Of a stretch of DNA of 52,126 nucleotides, positions 1 to 8,735 are shown in pieces. The stretch comes from Amycolatopsis iheyensis. Lineage in GTDB: Bacteria; Actinomycetota; Actinomycetes; Mycobacteriales; Pseudonocardiaceae. Position numbers and translations under genes: made by a program. The DNA lies in assembly GCF_024703995.1 (NCBI RefSeq), contig NZ_JAMXQV010000047.1:1-52126 (forward strand), read 5' to 3'. Position 1 is the stretch's first letter. Every line of letters begins with the position of its first letter. The notes beneath the pieces were generated by a model that saw only the letters and a list, made by a program, of their open reading frames with translations, searched no databases and was not told the DNA's origin.

Positions 1-111
1 ACTCACCCGTTCGCCACTCATCCCCGGCCGAAACCGGTTCAGCGTTCGACTTGCATGTGTTAAGCACGCCGCCAGCGTTCGTCCTGAGCCAGGATCAAAC
101 TCTCCAACAAT
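1..111 (-). rRNA. rrs: 16S ribosomal RNA, 5' end (partial)
   Basis: The reverse complement of this stretch contains the universal 16S 5' motif AGAGTTTGATCCTGGCTCAG followed by the conserved continuation up to the GCAAGTCGAACG region. The gene runs off the left edge of the window, so only about 110 bases of the mature RNA are present. The mature 5' end is placed near 107-111 by analogy with other 16S genes and is not exact. The gene is read leftwards, with leader and promoter at higher coordinates. Confidence 0.97.
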
Positions 112-395
112 GAACAGTTTAATCGAGGCAATTTAATGCTCTCAAAGGAACCTCATACGAGGTTCAATACATAAGCTCTACTGGCTTAGTTCACTAGCAC
201 ACTGTTGAGTTCTCAAGCAACACACCCCGAGTCGCACCGCCGTCCAGCGGCCTTACTCGAAGCGAGTTATTTCTAGCAGTTTGTGTGGGACACCCACTCA
301 ATCGCGGTGAGCGAGAGCTTGGTTCGTGTCCCCGCCGCTCGGTTTCCCTGGCGACTTGGAGAACTTTACATGCCCGGAAAGGGCCCGAAACAGGG
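112..395 (-). promoter_or_regulatory. rrn leader and probable promoter region
   Basis: This is the transcribed leader upstream of 16S. On the minus strand it carries the actinobacterial leader block TTGAGAACTCAACAGTGTGC (about 197-216), which belongs to the antitermination/processing region in this phylum, and a 7-bp stem with a 4-nt loop (148-154 with 159-165). An extended -10-like sequence TGTAAAGTT lies near 363-371 on the minus strand; I see no convincing -35 hexamer, so the start point is uncertain. From 396 to 563 I see nothing coding, only the space shared with the rightward hydrolase gene. Confidence 0.7.
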
Positions 396-563
396 GGGTC
401 CCTTAACAAGATCAGCGCAGGTCAGACCCCGTGACGAAGCCCGTCCGCGACCCAGTCTGCACCCGCCGGCCCCGGAGCGCCAGAGGAAGCGTCCGGGAAA
501 ACATTGCTCCGAGTACATTGCACCGTATTGCACCGCGCCAAAGCTCCGCCTAGCGTCGGCCGC

Positions 564-1352
564 ATGACACTCGCCCACGACGACCTCGGCCCGAAGCACG
601 GCCGGCCGGTCCTCCTCGTCCACGGCCACCCCTTCGACCGCTCCATGTGGCGTCCCCAAGCCGAGTACCTCGCCGAGCGCGGCCACCGCGTCATCACCCC
701 CGACCTCCGCGGCTTCGGCGACTCCCCGGGCAGCGGAACCAAGACCACCCTCGACGTCTTCGCGGACGACCTCGTCGACCTCGCCGACCACCTCGGCCTC
801 GCGAGGTTCGTCCTGGGCGGCCTCTCCATGGGCGGCCAGATCGTCATGCAGCTGCTCGAGGCCCACCCGGACCGCGCCGAAGCCGTCCTCCTCGCCGACA
901 CCTTCCCCTGCCTCGACACCCCGGACGCGAAACAGGCCCGCTATGACACCGCCGACCGGATCACCGAGGAGGGCATGAGCGCCTACGCCGACGAGCTGCT
1001 CCCCAAGATGATCTCGAAACAGACGCGCGAGACCAGGCCGGACGTCGAGGCCCACGTCAGACGCATGATGCGCGACGCGCCGCGGGAAGGAGCCGCGGCC
1101 GCGCTGCGAGGACGCGCCGAACGCCCCGACTACACACCCGGCCTGCGCAAGATCGACGTCCCCACCCTGGTGGTCGTCGGCAGCGAGGACGAGTTCACCC
1201 CCGTAAGAGACGCCGAACGGATCCACCGGGAGATCGGGGCTTCGACCCTGGTGGTCGTCGAGGGCGCGGGCCACCTGCCTAACCTGGAGCGCGAGACCGA
1301 GTTCAACGAGGCACTCGACACCTTCCTGACGCAAAGCGGAGCCACGCCATGA
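564..1352 (+). CDS. alpha/beta-fold hydrolase
   Basis: A cytoplasmic 262-residue alpha/beta hydrolase of the haloperoxidase/epoxide-hydrolase-like type; the substrate cannot be read from sequence. Visible are the oxyanion HG motif (VLLVHGHPFD, about residues 16-25), the nucleophile elbow GLSMGGQ, an acid-strand Asp in GSEDEF and the C-terminal catalytic His in GAGHLPN. The frame extends upstream to 504, but homology-like sequence starts at MTLAHDDLG, so the ATG at 564 is chosen. The stop overlaps the next start (ATGA at 1349-1352), so it is translationally coupled to the SDR that follows and the two probably act on related small molecules. Confidence 0.88.
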   Translation: MTLAHDDLGPKHGRPVLLVHGHPFDRSMWRPQAEYLAERGHRVITPDLRGFGDSPGSGTKTTLDVFADDLVDLADHLGLARFVLGGLSMGGQIVMQLLEAHPDRAEAVLLADTFPCLDTPDAKQARYDTADRITEEGMSAYADELLPKMISKQTRETRPDVEAHVRRMMRDAPREGAAAALRGRAERPDYTPGLRKIDVPTLVVVGSEDEFTPVRDAERIHREIGASTLVVVEGAGHLPNLERETEFNEALDTFLTQSGATP

Positions 1353-2107
1353 CCCAGCAGCAGACCGTGTTCGTGACCGGCGCCAGCGCCGGCTTCGGTG
1401 ACGCCATCGCGCGCCGGTTCGTCGCCGAGGGCGCCCGCGTCGTCGCCGTCGCCCGCAGCGCGGACAAGCTCGAGAAGCTGGCCGGCGAGCTCGGCGACGC
1501 CGTCCTGCCCGTCACGCTCGACGTCAGCGACCCCGACGCCGTCCAGGCCGCCGTCCACAACCTCCCCGAAGAGTGGCAAGTGGACGTCCTGGTCAACAAC
1601 GCCGGACTGGCGAAGGGCCTCGAGCCCGCGCACAAGGCCGTCCTCCAAGACTGGGACGAGATGATCGCGACCAACGTCCGCGGCCTCGCGCACGTCACGC
1701 GCGCGCTGCTGCCCGGCATGGTCGAGCGCGGCCGCGGCCACGTGATCAACATCGGCTCGATCGCCGGCACCTACCCCTACCCCGGCGGCAACGTCTACGG
1801 CGCGACCAAGGCGTTCGTCCACCAGTTCAGCCTCAACCTGCGCAGCGACCTGCACGGCACCGGCGTCCGGGTGACGAACGTCGAGCCCGGCATGGTCGGC
1901 GGCACGGACTTCTCGAAGGTCCGCTTCGACGGCGACCAGGGCAAGGCCGACAAGGTCTACGAGGGCACCACGCCGCTGACCGCCGACGACGTCGCCGAGT
2001 CCGTCTTCTGGGCCGCGAACCAGCCGCCGCACGTGAACATCAACGTCATCGAGCTGATGCCGGTGGTGCAGAGCTTCTCCGCGCTGCAGATCTACCGGGA
2101 GTCCTGA
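1349..2107 (+). CDS. short-chain dehydrogenase/reductase, YdfG-like
   Basis: A 252-residue classical SDR, NAD(P)-dependent. The nucleotide motif TGASAGFG lies at residues 10-17, NNAG near residue 85, a Ser in NIGSIAG, and the catalytic pair is Tyr150/Lys154 in YGATK. The overall pattern, including the ending INVIELMPVVQS, resembles the YdfG/serine 3-dehydrogenase (3-hydroxy acid dehydrogenase) group; that assignment is by family resemblance. It overlaps the preceding hydrolase by 4 bp and its last 16 bases overlap the end of the convergent transposase-like gene. Confidence 0.9.
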   Translation: MTQQQTVFVTGASAGFGDAIARRFVAEGARVVAVARSADKLEKLAGELGDAVLPVTLDVSDPDAVQAAVHNLPEEWQVDVLVNNAGLAKGLEPAHKAVLQDWDEMIATNVRGLAHVTRALLPGMVERGRGHVINIGSIAGTYPYPGGNVYGATKAFVHQFSLNLRSDLHGTGVRVTNVEPGMVGGTDFSKVRFDGDQGKADKVYEGTTPLTADDVAESVFWAANQPPHVNINVIELMPVVQSFSALQIYRES

Positions 2108-3636
2108 AACAGCGAGAACAGCGCCTGCTGCGCCGGGTCCCGCTCGGTCGGCAGGCGCTTCGTCCGCGGCCGCCCGCCGGTCGACGGGTACCGCAGCACC
2201 AGCTCGCCGACGCCGGCCAGCTGGTCGAGCAGCTCGCGCACGGACAGGTTCATCCCGGCCCGGTCGGCCTCGCGCCGCATCAGGTGGGTGACGGTCGCGG
2301 CGAGCACCGACACGAGCCCGTGCGCGGCGATCCGCGGCGGTGTCCACTCCCAGCGCGGGGCCGGCCCGGTGATCGCGGGGCCGGTCAGCCAGCGGAACGT
2401 CGATTCGAGGTGGGTGCGGGCCCGGTAGGCCGTGACGACGTCGCCGACCGGCCAGTCCCGGTCGGTGACCAGCACCTGCTTGCCGAAGAACTCGTCGTCG
2501 AGCCGGGCGATGGCCGCGGTGTCGACGCGCCGTTCCAGCCGGATCCCGCCCGGCCGGTTCCCGCTCAGCGTGGCGGTGAGCACGCGCTCGATGCGCCGGC
2601 CCCGCGTCACCCGGCCGATTTCGGCGTGCACCTGCGCGCGATCGCCGCGGTGGGTGCCGGCGGCCAGCGCCGCGGCCAGGCCGTCCAGCTCGCGGGTGGT
2701 GGTGGCCAGCTCGTCGGCGAACGCCCGGGACTGGGCCGCGTGCAGGGTCGCCGAGTGGGTCAGGACCACCCGGCGGCGGACACCGTCGACCAGCGCGTGC
2801 GTGTCCAGCGCGGTGAGCCCGGCGAACCGCTCGGGGTCGACGGGCTTGCGGGCGGACGCGGGCTGGGTCAGCAGCTCCGGGTGGTCGGTCAGCGGCACCG
2901 AGCCGACGAACCCGCTGCGGGAACCGAGGTCGAGCTGCGCGGCCTGCCCGGCGTGGAAGACCAGCGTGGCCGGGCCCAGCTCGCCGGTCAGCGCGGCGAA
3001 CGTCGGGGCGTTGTCGCGGCGGTACAGCCGCGAGGCCAGCGGGATGGCGCCGTCGCGGGTGACGCGCAGCCCCACGCCGGCGAGCACCTCCCGGCAGGCC
3101 GAGGGCAGCGTGCAGTCCGCGGGGGCGAACACGGCGAACTGCGGGACGTCGACGGCGAGGGCCTCGTGGTCGTCGAGCGTCTCGAGGACGGCGGTGGAAA
3201 CGGTCTCCTCGATGCCCGCGATCCGCGCCGGGGTCAGGCGTTCCAGCGCCCGCCACAGACCGTCCACTGTGGAGAGCCGGACCAGGTTCGCGGCCGGGCT
3301 CGCCGCCCACCACTGCCCGATCGGCGTCGCCGGCGCGGTCGCGCGGTGCAGCACCGCGACCGCCAGGCTCAGCCCGAGCGAAGGCTTCGACCGCACGACC
3401 TCGTCGACCCGGCGGACGAAGTCCAGCCGGGTGAGGGTCGCCCACACCGCGGCGACGTCCCCGTACGTCCGGTACGAAGCCGACGCTGGTTCGCCGCCCG
3501 GGACGGCGCGGGCGATCTCCTCGGCCGTCCCGAGGTAACGCTGGGTCACGACCCGGGGCTTGCCGTCGACCCGGGCGGACTCCGCCAGGTAGTAGTACGT
3601 CCGTCCGCCGATCTTCTTGCCGACCACCGATGCCAC
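2092..3636 (-). CDS. degenerate IS1634/IS4-like DDE transposase
   Basis: Up to 514 residues, resembling IS1634-family transposases: N-terminal YYYLAESARVDGKPR and QRYLGTAEEI, a core with first Asp at 163 (AVDVPQF), and a C-terminal HLESTFRWL giving Glu411. Where the family has its second catalytic Asp (usually LVFDKGN) this protein has LVFHAGQ, a His at 228, and the segment between the first and second positions is poorly conserved. I see no terminal inverted repeats or target duplication. The start is a GTG at 3634-3636, but an AAAGG lies better placed for a second GTG three codons in (3625-3627). It is probably an inactive or repurposed transposase, and it overlaps the neighbouring SDR gene tail to tail. 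Confidence 0.72.
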   Translation of the reverse strand: MASVVGKKIGGRTYYYLAESARVDGKPRVVTQRYLGTAEEIARAVPGGEPASASYRTYGDVAAVWATLTRLDFVRRVDEVVRSKPSLGLSLAVAVLHRATAPATPIGQWWAASPAANLVRLSTVDGLWRALERLTPARIAGIEETVSTAVLETLDDHEALAVDVPQFAVFAPADCTLPSACREVLAGVGLRVTRDGAIPLASRLYRRDNAPTFAALTGELGPATLVFHAGQAAQLDLGSRSGFVGSVPLTDHPELLTQPASARKPVDPERFAGLTALDTHALVDGVRRRVVLTHSATLHAAQSRAFADELATTTRELDGLAAALAAGTHRGDRAQVHAEIGRVTRGRRIERVLTATLSGNRPGGIRLERRVDTAAIARLDDEFFGKQVLVTDRDWPVGDVVTAYRARTHLESTFRWLTGPAITGPAPRWEWTPPRIAAHGLVSVLAATVTHLMRREADRAGMNLSVRELLDQLAGVGELVLRYPSTGGRPRTKRLPTERDPAQQALFSLFQDSR

Positions 3637-3780
3637 CCTTTAGGTAATACACGCCACCAGGCTGATCGACAACCACGTCGGCACGGTGACCTGCGACGAC
3701 GATCACGACCGGGTCCAACCCCGGCCGCGTGCGGAACACACACTGGCTGCTCGCGCGACGCCGGACCTAGCGTGGGCGGA

Positions 3781-6378
3781 ATGGGACCCGAACCCGACGC
3801 CACCACCCCGACCGCCTCCGCGATGCGCCGTGCGCTCGCCCGGGCGCGTGACGGGAAAACACTCGACGTAGCCGAGGCGGCCGTCCTGCTGCACGCCCGC
3901 GGCGAAGACCTGGGGAAGCTTTCCGAGTACGCGTCGCGCATCCGCGACGCCGGCCTGGCCGAGGCGGGCCGCGCCGGCATCATCACCTACAGCCGCAAGG
4001 TGTTCATCCCGCTGACGCGGCTGTGCCGCGACCGCTGCGGCTACTGCACGTTCGTCACCGTCCCGGGCCGGCTCGAATCGCCGTTCCTCTCGCCCGACGA
4101 GGTCCTCGACATCGCCCGCAAGGGCGCGGAGATGGGCTGCAAGGAAGCCCTGTTCACCCTCGGCGACCGGCCCGAGGACCGCTGGAAGGCCGCGCGCGAG
4201 TGGCTGGACGCGCACGGCTACGACGACACGCTGTCCTACGTCCGCGCGATGGCGATCCGGGTGCTGGAGGAGACCGGCCTGCTGCCGCACCTCAACCCGG
4301 GGGTGCTGTCCTGGCAGGACTTCCAGCGGCTCAAGCCGGTCGCGCCGTCGATGGGCATGATGCTCGAGACCACCGCGACCCGGCTGTGGAGTGAGAAGGG
4401 CGGCCCGCACTACGGGTCACCGGACAAGGACCCCGCGGTCCGGCTGCGGGTGCTCGAGGACGCCGGGCGCAGCTCAGTCCCGTTCACCACGGGTGTCCTC
4501 ATCGGCATCGGCGAAACGTTCGAGGAGCGCGCCGACGCGCTGTTCGAGATCCGCAAGGTCGCCAAGACCTACGGCGGCATCCAGGAAGTCATCGTCCAGA
4601 ACTTCCGGGCCAAGCCGGACACGAAGATGCGCGCGACGCCGGACGCCGACCTCGAAGAGCTGGCGGCGAACATCGCCGTCGCGCGGCTGGTGCTCGGCCC
4701 GAAGATGCGCATCCAGGCGCCCCCGAACCTGATCGGCGCCCAGTACGACCTGATGATCCGCGCCGGTATCGACGACTGGGGCGGTGTCTCGCCGCTGACC
4801 CCGGACCACGTCAACCCGGAACGCGCCTGGCCGCAGATCGACGAGCTCGCCCGCCGGACCGAAAAGGCCGGCTTCGAGCTCAAGGAGCGGCTGACCATCT
4901 ACCCGGAGTACGTCAAGGCCGGCGAGCCGTGGCTGGACCCGCGGATCACGCGGCACGTCGCGGCGCTCGTCGACTACGACACCGGGATGGCGCGTGAAGG
5001 CGCGATGCCGGTCGGCATCCCGTGGCAGGAGCCGGACGGCGGCTGGCAGGAGTCCGGCCGCACCGACCTGCACACCGAGATCGACACCACCGGCCGCACC
5101 GAGGACCGGCGCAGCGACTTCGACTCCGTGTACGGGGACTGGAAGGAGATCGGCGACCGGATCAAGACCGGGCCGCAGAAGTTCGACACGGACATCCTGG
5201 AAGCGTTGCGCAGCGCGGAAAAGGACCCGGCCGGGCTCTCCGACGACGCCGCGCTGGCGCTGCTGCACGCCGACGGCAAGGAACTGGACGCCTTCACGCG
5301 GCTCGCCGACGACCTGCGGCGCGAGACCGTCGGCGACGACATCACGTTCGTCGTCACGCGGAACATCAACTTCACCAACGTCTGCTACACGGGTTGCCGC
5401 TTCTGCGCCTTCGCGCAGCGTCGCACCGACGCCGACGCGTACACGCTTTCGCTGGAGCAGGTCGGCGACCGCGTCGACGAGGCGTGGGCCGCGGGCGCGA
5501 CCGAGATCTGCATGCAGGGCGGCATCCACCCGGACCTGCCGGGCACCGCGTACTTCGACCTCGCGGCCGAGGTCAAGCGGCGGCAGCCGGAGATCCACCT
5601 GCACTCCTACAGCCCGATGGAGGTCGTGAACGGTGCTTCGCGGACCAACCTGTCGCTGAAGGACTGGCTGATCAAGGCCAAGGAAGCCGGCGTCGACTCG
5701 CTGCCGGGCACCGCGGCGGAGATCCTCGACGACGACGTCCGCTGGGTGCTCACCAAGGGCAAGCTGCCGACGTCGGAGTGGATCAAGGTCGTCACCACCG
5801 CGCACGAAGTCGGGCTGCCGACGACGTCCACGATGATGTACGGCCACGTCGACACGCCCGCGCACTGGGTCGCGCACCTCAAGCTCCTCGCGCGGCTGCA
5901 GCGCGAAGGCCTGGAGAAGCACGGGCGACGCGGCTTCAGCGAGTTCGTGCTGCTGCCGTTCATCCACCAGAGCTCACCGATCTACCTGGCCGGGCTCGCC
6001 CGCGCCGGGGCGACCGTGCGGGAGAACCGCGCGGTGCACGCACTCTCGCGGCTCCTGCTGCACGGCATGATCGACAACATCCAGAGCTCCTGGGTGAAGC
6101 TCGGTGTCGAGGGCAGCCGCGCGGTGCTGCAGGGCGGCGTCAACGACATCGGCGGCACGCTGATGGAGGAGACGATCAGCCGGATGGCGGGCGCGTCGAA
6201 CGGGTCGTACAAGACGATCAGCGACATGCGCGAGATGGTCGAACCACTCGGCCGCCCGCTCGTCCAGCGCACCACGGGCTACGGCCGGCCGTCGGCCGAG
6301 CGCGTCGCCGCCGCGGAGGCTTCGGACGGCGTCGCGACCGCGGTGCGCAAGCCGCTGCTGCCGCTGCTGACTCCGTGA
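3781..6378 (+). CDS. fbiC: bifunctional FO synthase (7,8-didemethyl-8-hydroxy-5-deazariboflavin synthase)
   Basis: An 865-residue radical-SAM enzyme that joins 5-amino-6-ribitylaminouracil and tyrosine to make FO, the deazaflavin chromophore of coenzyme F420. It is a fusion of CofG-like and CofH-like halves. The first half has the cluster motif C82-x3-C86-x2-C89 (CRDRCGYC) and the second has C535-x3-C539-x2-C542 (CYTGCRFC). The length fits actinobacterial FbiC. The start is the ATG at 3781; the frame is open far upstream, but that is the antisense of the transposase-like gene. It is followed by a strong stem-loop and reads as a monocistronic unit. A likely F420 user (Ddn-like protein) is at 38542-38946. 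Confidence 0.96.
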   Translation: MGPEPDATTPTASAMRRALARARDGKTLDVAEAAVLLHARGEDLGKLSEYASRIRDAGLAEAGRAGIITYSRKVFIPLTRLCRDRCGYCTFVTVPGRLESPFLSPDEVLDIARKGAEMGCKEALFTLGDRPEDRWKAAREWLDAHGYDDTLSYVRAMAIRVLEETGLLPHLNPGVLSWQDFQRLKPVAPSMGMMLETTATRLWSEKGGPHYGSPDKDPAVRLRVLEDAGRSSVPFTTGVLIGIGETFEERADALFEIRKVAKTYGGIQEVIVQNFRAKPDTKMRATPDADLEELAANIAVARLVLGPKMRIQAPPNLIGAQYDLMIRAGIDDWGGVSPLTPDHVNPERAWPQIDELARRTEKAGFELKERLTIYPEYVKAGEPWLDPRITRHVAALVDYDTGMAREGAMPVGIPWQEPDGGWQESGRTDLHTEIDTTGRTEDRRSDFDSVYGDWKEIGDRIKTGPQKFDTDILEALRSAEKDPAGLSDDAALALLHADGKELDAFTRLADDLRRETVGDDITFVVTRNINFTNVCYTGCRFCAFAQRRTDADAYTLSLEQVGDRVDEAWAAGATEICMQGGIHPDLPGTAYFDLAAEVKRRQPEIHLHSYSPMEVVNGASRTNLSLKDWLIKAKEAGVDSLPGTAAEILDDDVRWVLTKGKLPTSEWIKVVTTAHEVGLPTTSTMMYGHVDTPAHWVAHLKLLARLQREGLEKHGRRGFSEFVLLPFIHQSSPIYLAGLARAGATVRENRAVHALSRLLLHGMIDNIQSSWVKLGVEGSRAVLQGGVNDIGGTLMEETISRMAGASNGSYKTISDMREMVEPLGRPLVQRTTGYGRPSAERVAAAEASDGVATAVRKPLLPLLTP

Positions 6379-6382
6379 GGTG

Positions 6383-6412
6383 GTAGCGGGCGCCTCGCGG
6401 GGCGCCCGCTAC
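6383..6412 (+). terminator. stem-loop terminator after fbiC
   Basis: A perfect 12-bp inverted repeat (GTAGCGGGCGCC and its complement) with a 6-nt loop starts 4 bases after the fbiC stop. There is no T tract, as is common in high-GC actinomycetes. The next gene starts only 11 bases later, so its promoter would have to lie inside or ahead of this hairpin. Confidence 0.75.
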
Positions 6413-6423
6413 CCTTGCGCCGC

Positions 6424-6951
6424 ATGGGGGTTTCTCGCTTCGCACCACTGCTCGTTCTCGCGTTCCTGGCCGGCTGCGGCACTCCGCCGCCGCCCGCGCC
6501 GACGCCCACACCGCCCCCGAGCCCGAGCCACACCCCACCGCCGGCCACCGGACTGTCGCTTTCGGTCGGCCAGGTCGAGGCCGGGCTGGGCCACCGCGCG
6601 AGCGTGCTGACGCTGACCAACCTGGACAGCGTGCCGCGCAAGGTCACCGGCTACCCGGACGTGAAGGTCCTGGCGGGCGACGGATCACCACTCGACGTCA
6701 AGGTGCTGCACGAGACGTCCTACTTCGCACCCGACCCGGGCCCGCAGGACCTGACGCTCCAACCCGGTCAGAAAGCCCTGTCCGTGCTCGCCTGGTCGGC
6801 GACCGTGACCAGCGGCGACCCGCACACCGGCGCGGCGATCTCGGTCGTCTCGATCCCCGGCGAAGCCGCGCAGGAGCAGCCGCTGGAGACCGACCTCGGC
6901 ACCACGGACACCGTCAAGCTCAGCGCGTGGGCCACCGAGATCGGCCATTGA
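6424..6951 (+). CDS. small secreted lipoprotein, DUF4232-like
   Basis: 175 residues. The N-terminus is a lipoprotein signal peptide ending in the lipobox LAGC with Cys18, followed by a Pro/Thr/Ser-rich linker (about 20-45) and one compact beta-rich domain containing LTNLDSVPRKVTGYPDV and LQPGQKALSVLAW. This pattern matches DUF4232-type exported proteins of actinomycetes, whose function is not established. I choose the ATG at 6424 over the in-frame TTG at 6415. It lies directly behind the fbiC terminator; no functional link to F420 is evident. Confidence 0.8.
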   Translation: MGVSRFAPLLVLAFLAGCGTPPPPAPTPTPPPSPSHTPPPATGLSLSVGQVEAGLGHRASVLTLTNLDSVPRKVTGYPDVKVLAGDGSPLDVKVLHETSYFAPDPGPQDLTLQPGQKALSVLAWSATVTSGDPHTGAAISVVSIPGEAAQEQPLETDLGTTDTVKLSAWATEIGH

Positions 6952-7039
6952 CAACCCTGTGTCACCGCTCACAAACCGCCGGTTGACCAACCGGGGTCTG
7001 TGCTAACTCTGTTCCTTCACCCGCCGGAAGGGACTTTCG

Positions 7040-7897
7040 ATGAGCACCTCCGTGGCCCCCCTGGAAATGGTCGACACCGACCGCTACCCGCTCACCGAAC
7101 CGGACAGTCCCGCCTGGCGCGACACCGTGGACCGCACCCGGGCCGATCTCGCCGACGTCGGCTGCAGCGTCCTCGCCGACTTCGTCCGCCCCGAGCTGCA
7201 CGACCTCCTGCGCGCCGAGTGCGCCGCGCTCGAAGCCCACGCCCACACCAAGATCGAGCAGGTCAACGCCTACAACACCGCGATCGGCGAGCCGCTGCCC
7301 GAAGACCACCCTGGCCGGCTGATCATGGAGCGCGGCAACGCCTTCGTGGCGCGTGACCGCATCCCCGCGTCGTCGCTCATCAGCCGGCTCTACACCAGCC
7401 CGGTGTTCCAGCGGTTCGTCGCGGACTGCTTCGGCCTGCCGGAACTGCACGAGCTCGCCGATCCGCTGTCCGGGCTGACGCTCAACGTCATCGCGCCCGG
7501 CCGGGCGCACCCGTGGCACTTCGACACCAACACCCACACCGTCAGCATGCTGACCCAGGCCGCCGACGCGGGTGGGACCTTCGAGTACTGCCCGAACATC
7601 CGGACCGCCACCGATGAGCACTTTCCCGCCGTTCGCGGCGTCCTGACCGGCGAAAACACCGCTCCGGTGCGGCGGCTCGGCCTCCGTCCGGGTGATCTCC
7701 AGCTGTTCAAGGGCCGCTTCGCCTTGCACCGGGTCAGTACGGTGAAGGGCGAGATCGCGCGGCATTCCGCGATCTTCGCCTACAGCGAGCGTCCGGGGGT
7801 CATCGGCAGCGCGGAGCGGACCAGGCAGCTTTTCGGCCGGGTTCTCCCCGCCCACCTTGCGGGCCGCTCCGCCCGCGGCGACGAGCTGCTCGACTAG
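7040..7897 (+). CDS. Fe(II)/2-oxoglutarate-dependent oxygenase, PhyH-like
   Basis: 285 residues, probably cytoplasmic. The iron-binding facial triad is complete: His160 and Asp162 (HFD within HPWHFDTNTH) and His230 (FALHRVS), with Arg241 (ARHS) placed to bind 2-oxoglutarate. An intact carboxylate ligand points to a hydroxylase-type reaction rather than a halogenase, in which this residue is Gly or Ala. It resembles phytanoyl-CoA dioxygenase-like proteins, and the substrate is unknown. The GGAAGGGA ribosome site sits just ahead of ATG 7040. It is the first gene of a tight three-gene operon with a methyltransferase and a carnitine-type acyltransferase, so the hydroxyl it forms could be the one later acylated; that is an inference from context. 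Confidence 0.82.
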   Translation: MSTSVAPLEMVDTDRYPLTEPDSPAWRDTVDRTRADLADVGCSVLADFVRPELHDLLRAECAALEAHAHTKIEQVNAYNTAIGEPLPEDHPGRLIMERGNAFVARDRIPASSLISRLYTSPVFQRFVADCFGLPELHELADPLSGLTLNVIAPGRAHPWHFDTNTHTVSMLTQAADAGGTFEYCPNIRTATDEHFPAVRGVLTGENTAPVRRLGLRPGDLQLFKGRFALHRVSTVKGEIARHSAIFAYSERPGVIGSAERTRQLFGRVLPAHLAGRSARGDELLD

Positions 7898-7913
7898 ATC
7901 AGGAGCCTGGCCT

Positions 7914-8735
7914 GTGCCTTTCGACTCGACCGGCAAGATCTCGTTCGACGACATCTACACCGCGCCCGACCCGCGGCCGTTCTTCGGCACGCTGCGCCGC
8001 GTGGACTACCACATCCCCGAGCTGGCGAAGCCGTACTTCGCCAAGCTGATCGACGAACACCCCGCCGAGCGCCCGACCGTGCTCGACGTCGGGTGCTCCT
8101 ACGGCGTCAGCTCCGCGCTCCGGCGCTGCGACGCCACGATGGACGACCTCTACGCGCACTACACCGACCCGGCCGTGCTCGCCCTGGACCATGCGGCGCT
8201 GGTCGAGGCGGACCGGGCGCGCGCCCACGTCGACGATCTCCCGTTCTACGGCTTGGACGCGTCGGCGCCGGCACTCGAGTACGCGGTATCGGCCGGCTTC
8301 CTCGACGGCTCAATCCACGCCGACTTCGAGCGCGACGACCCCGACGCGGCCCAGCAGAAGCTGCTCGACGACGTCGACCTCGTGATCTCGACCGGCTGCG
8401 TCGGGTACGTCACCGAGAAGACGCTGACCCGGATCGCCCGCGGCGCGCGGCCGTGGATGGCGCACTTCGTGCTGCGGATGTTCTCCTACGAGCCGGTCGC
8501 GGACAGCCTGGCGGAGCTGGGCTACGAAACCGCTCAGGTGCCGGGGGTGTTCCGGCAGCGGCGGTTCGCCTCCGAAGCGGAGCGGACCCAGATCCTCGAC
8601 ACCCTGGACAGCGTCGGCGTCGACCCGGCCGGCGTGGAGTCCGACGGCTGGCTCTACGCCCAGTTGTTCGTTTCCCGACCCGAACGCGCGGACGCGCTCG
8701 CGGCCGCGCTGGAAAACTTCGACGAAGAAGGATGA
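7914..8735 (+). CDS. SAM-dependent methyltransferase-like protein
   Basis: 273 residues. A class I SAM-binding motif VLDVGCSYG lies at residues 56-64, followed by a typical Rossmann-like pattern (DVDLVISTGCVGYV). The N-terminal portion (DDIYTAPDPRPFFGTLRRVDY) does not match a methyltransferase family I can name, so the methyl acceptor is unknown. The start is GTG 7914, decided by AGGAG at 7901-7905 with 8-nt spacing; no in-frame ATG fits. It begins 16 bp after the oxygenase stop and ends in an ATGA overlap with the acyltransferase, so it is an integral member of this operon. Confidence 0.78.
   Translation: MPFDSTGKISFDDIYTAPDPRPFFGTLRRVDYHIPELAKPYFAKLIDEHPAERPTVLDVGCSYGVSSALRRCDATMDDLYAHYTDPAVLALDHAALVEADRARAHVDDLPFYGLDASAPALEYAVSAGFLDGSIHADFERDDPDAAQQKLLDDVDLVISTGCVGYVTEKTLTRIARGARPWMAHFVLRMFSYEPVADSLAELGYETAQVPGVFRQRRFASEAERTQILDTLDSVGVDPAGVESDGWLYAQLFVSRPERADALAAALENFDEEG

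Noticed and set aside
1130..3739. An 869-codon minus-strand frame over the SDR and transposase region
   Set aside because: Composition-driven shadow of the genes in other frames; no recognisable domain.
7040..7897. Fe(II)/2OG halogenase
   Set aside because: Halogenases lack the Asp/Glu ligand; here Asp162 completes the HxD motif, so hydroxylation is the better guess.
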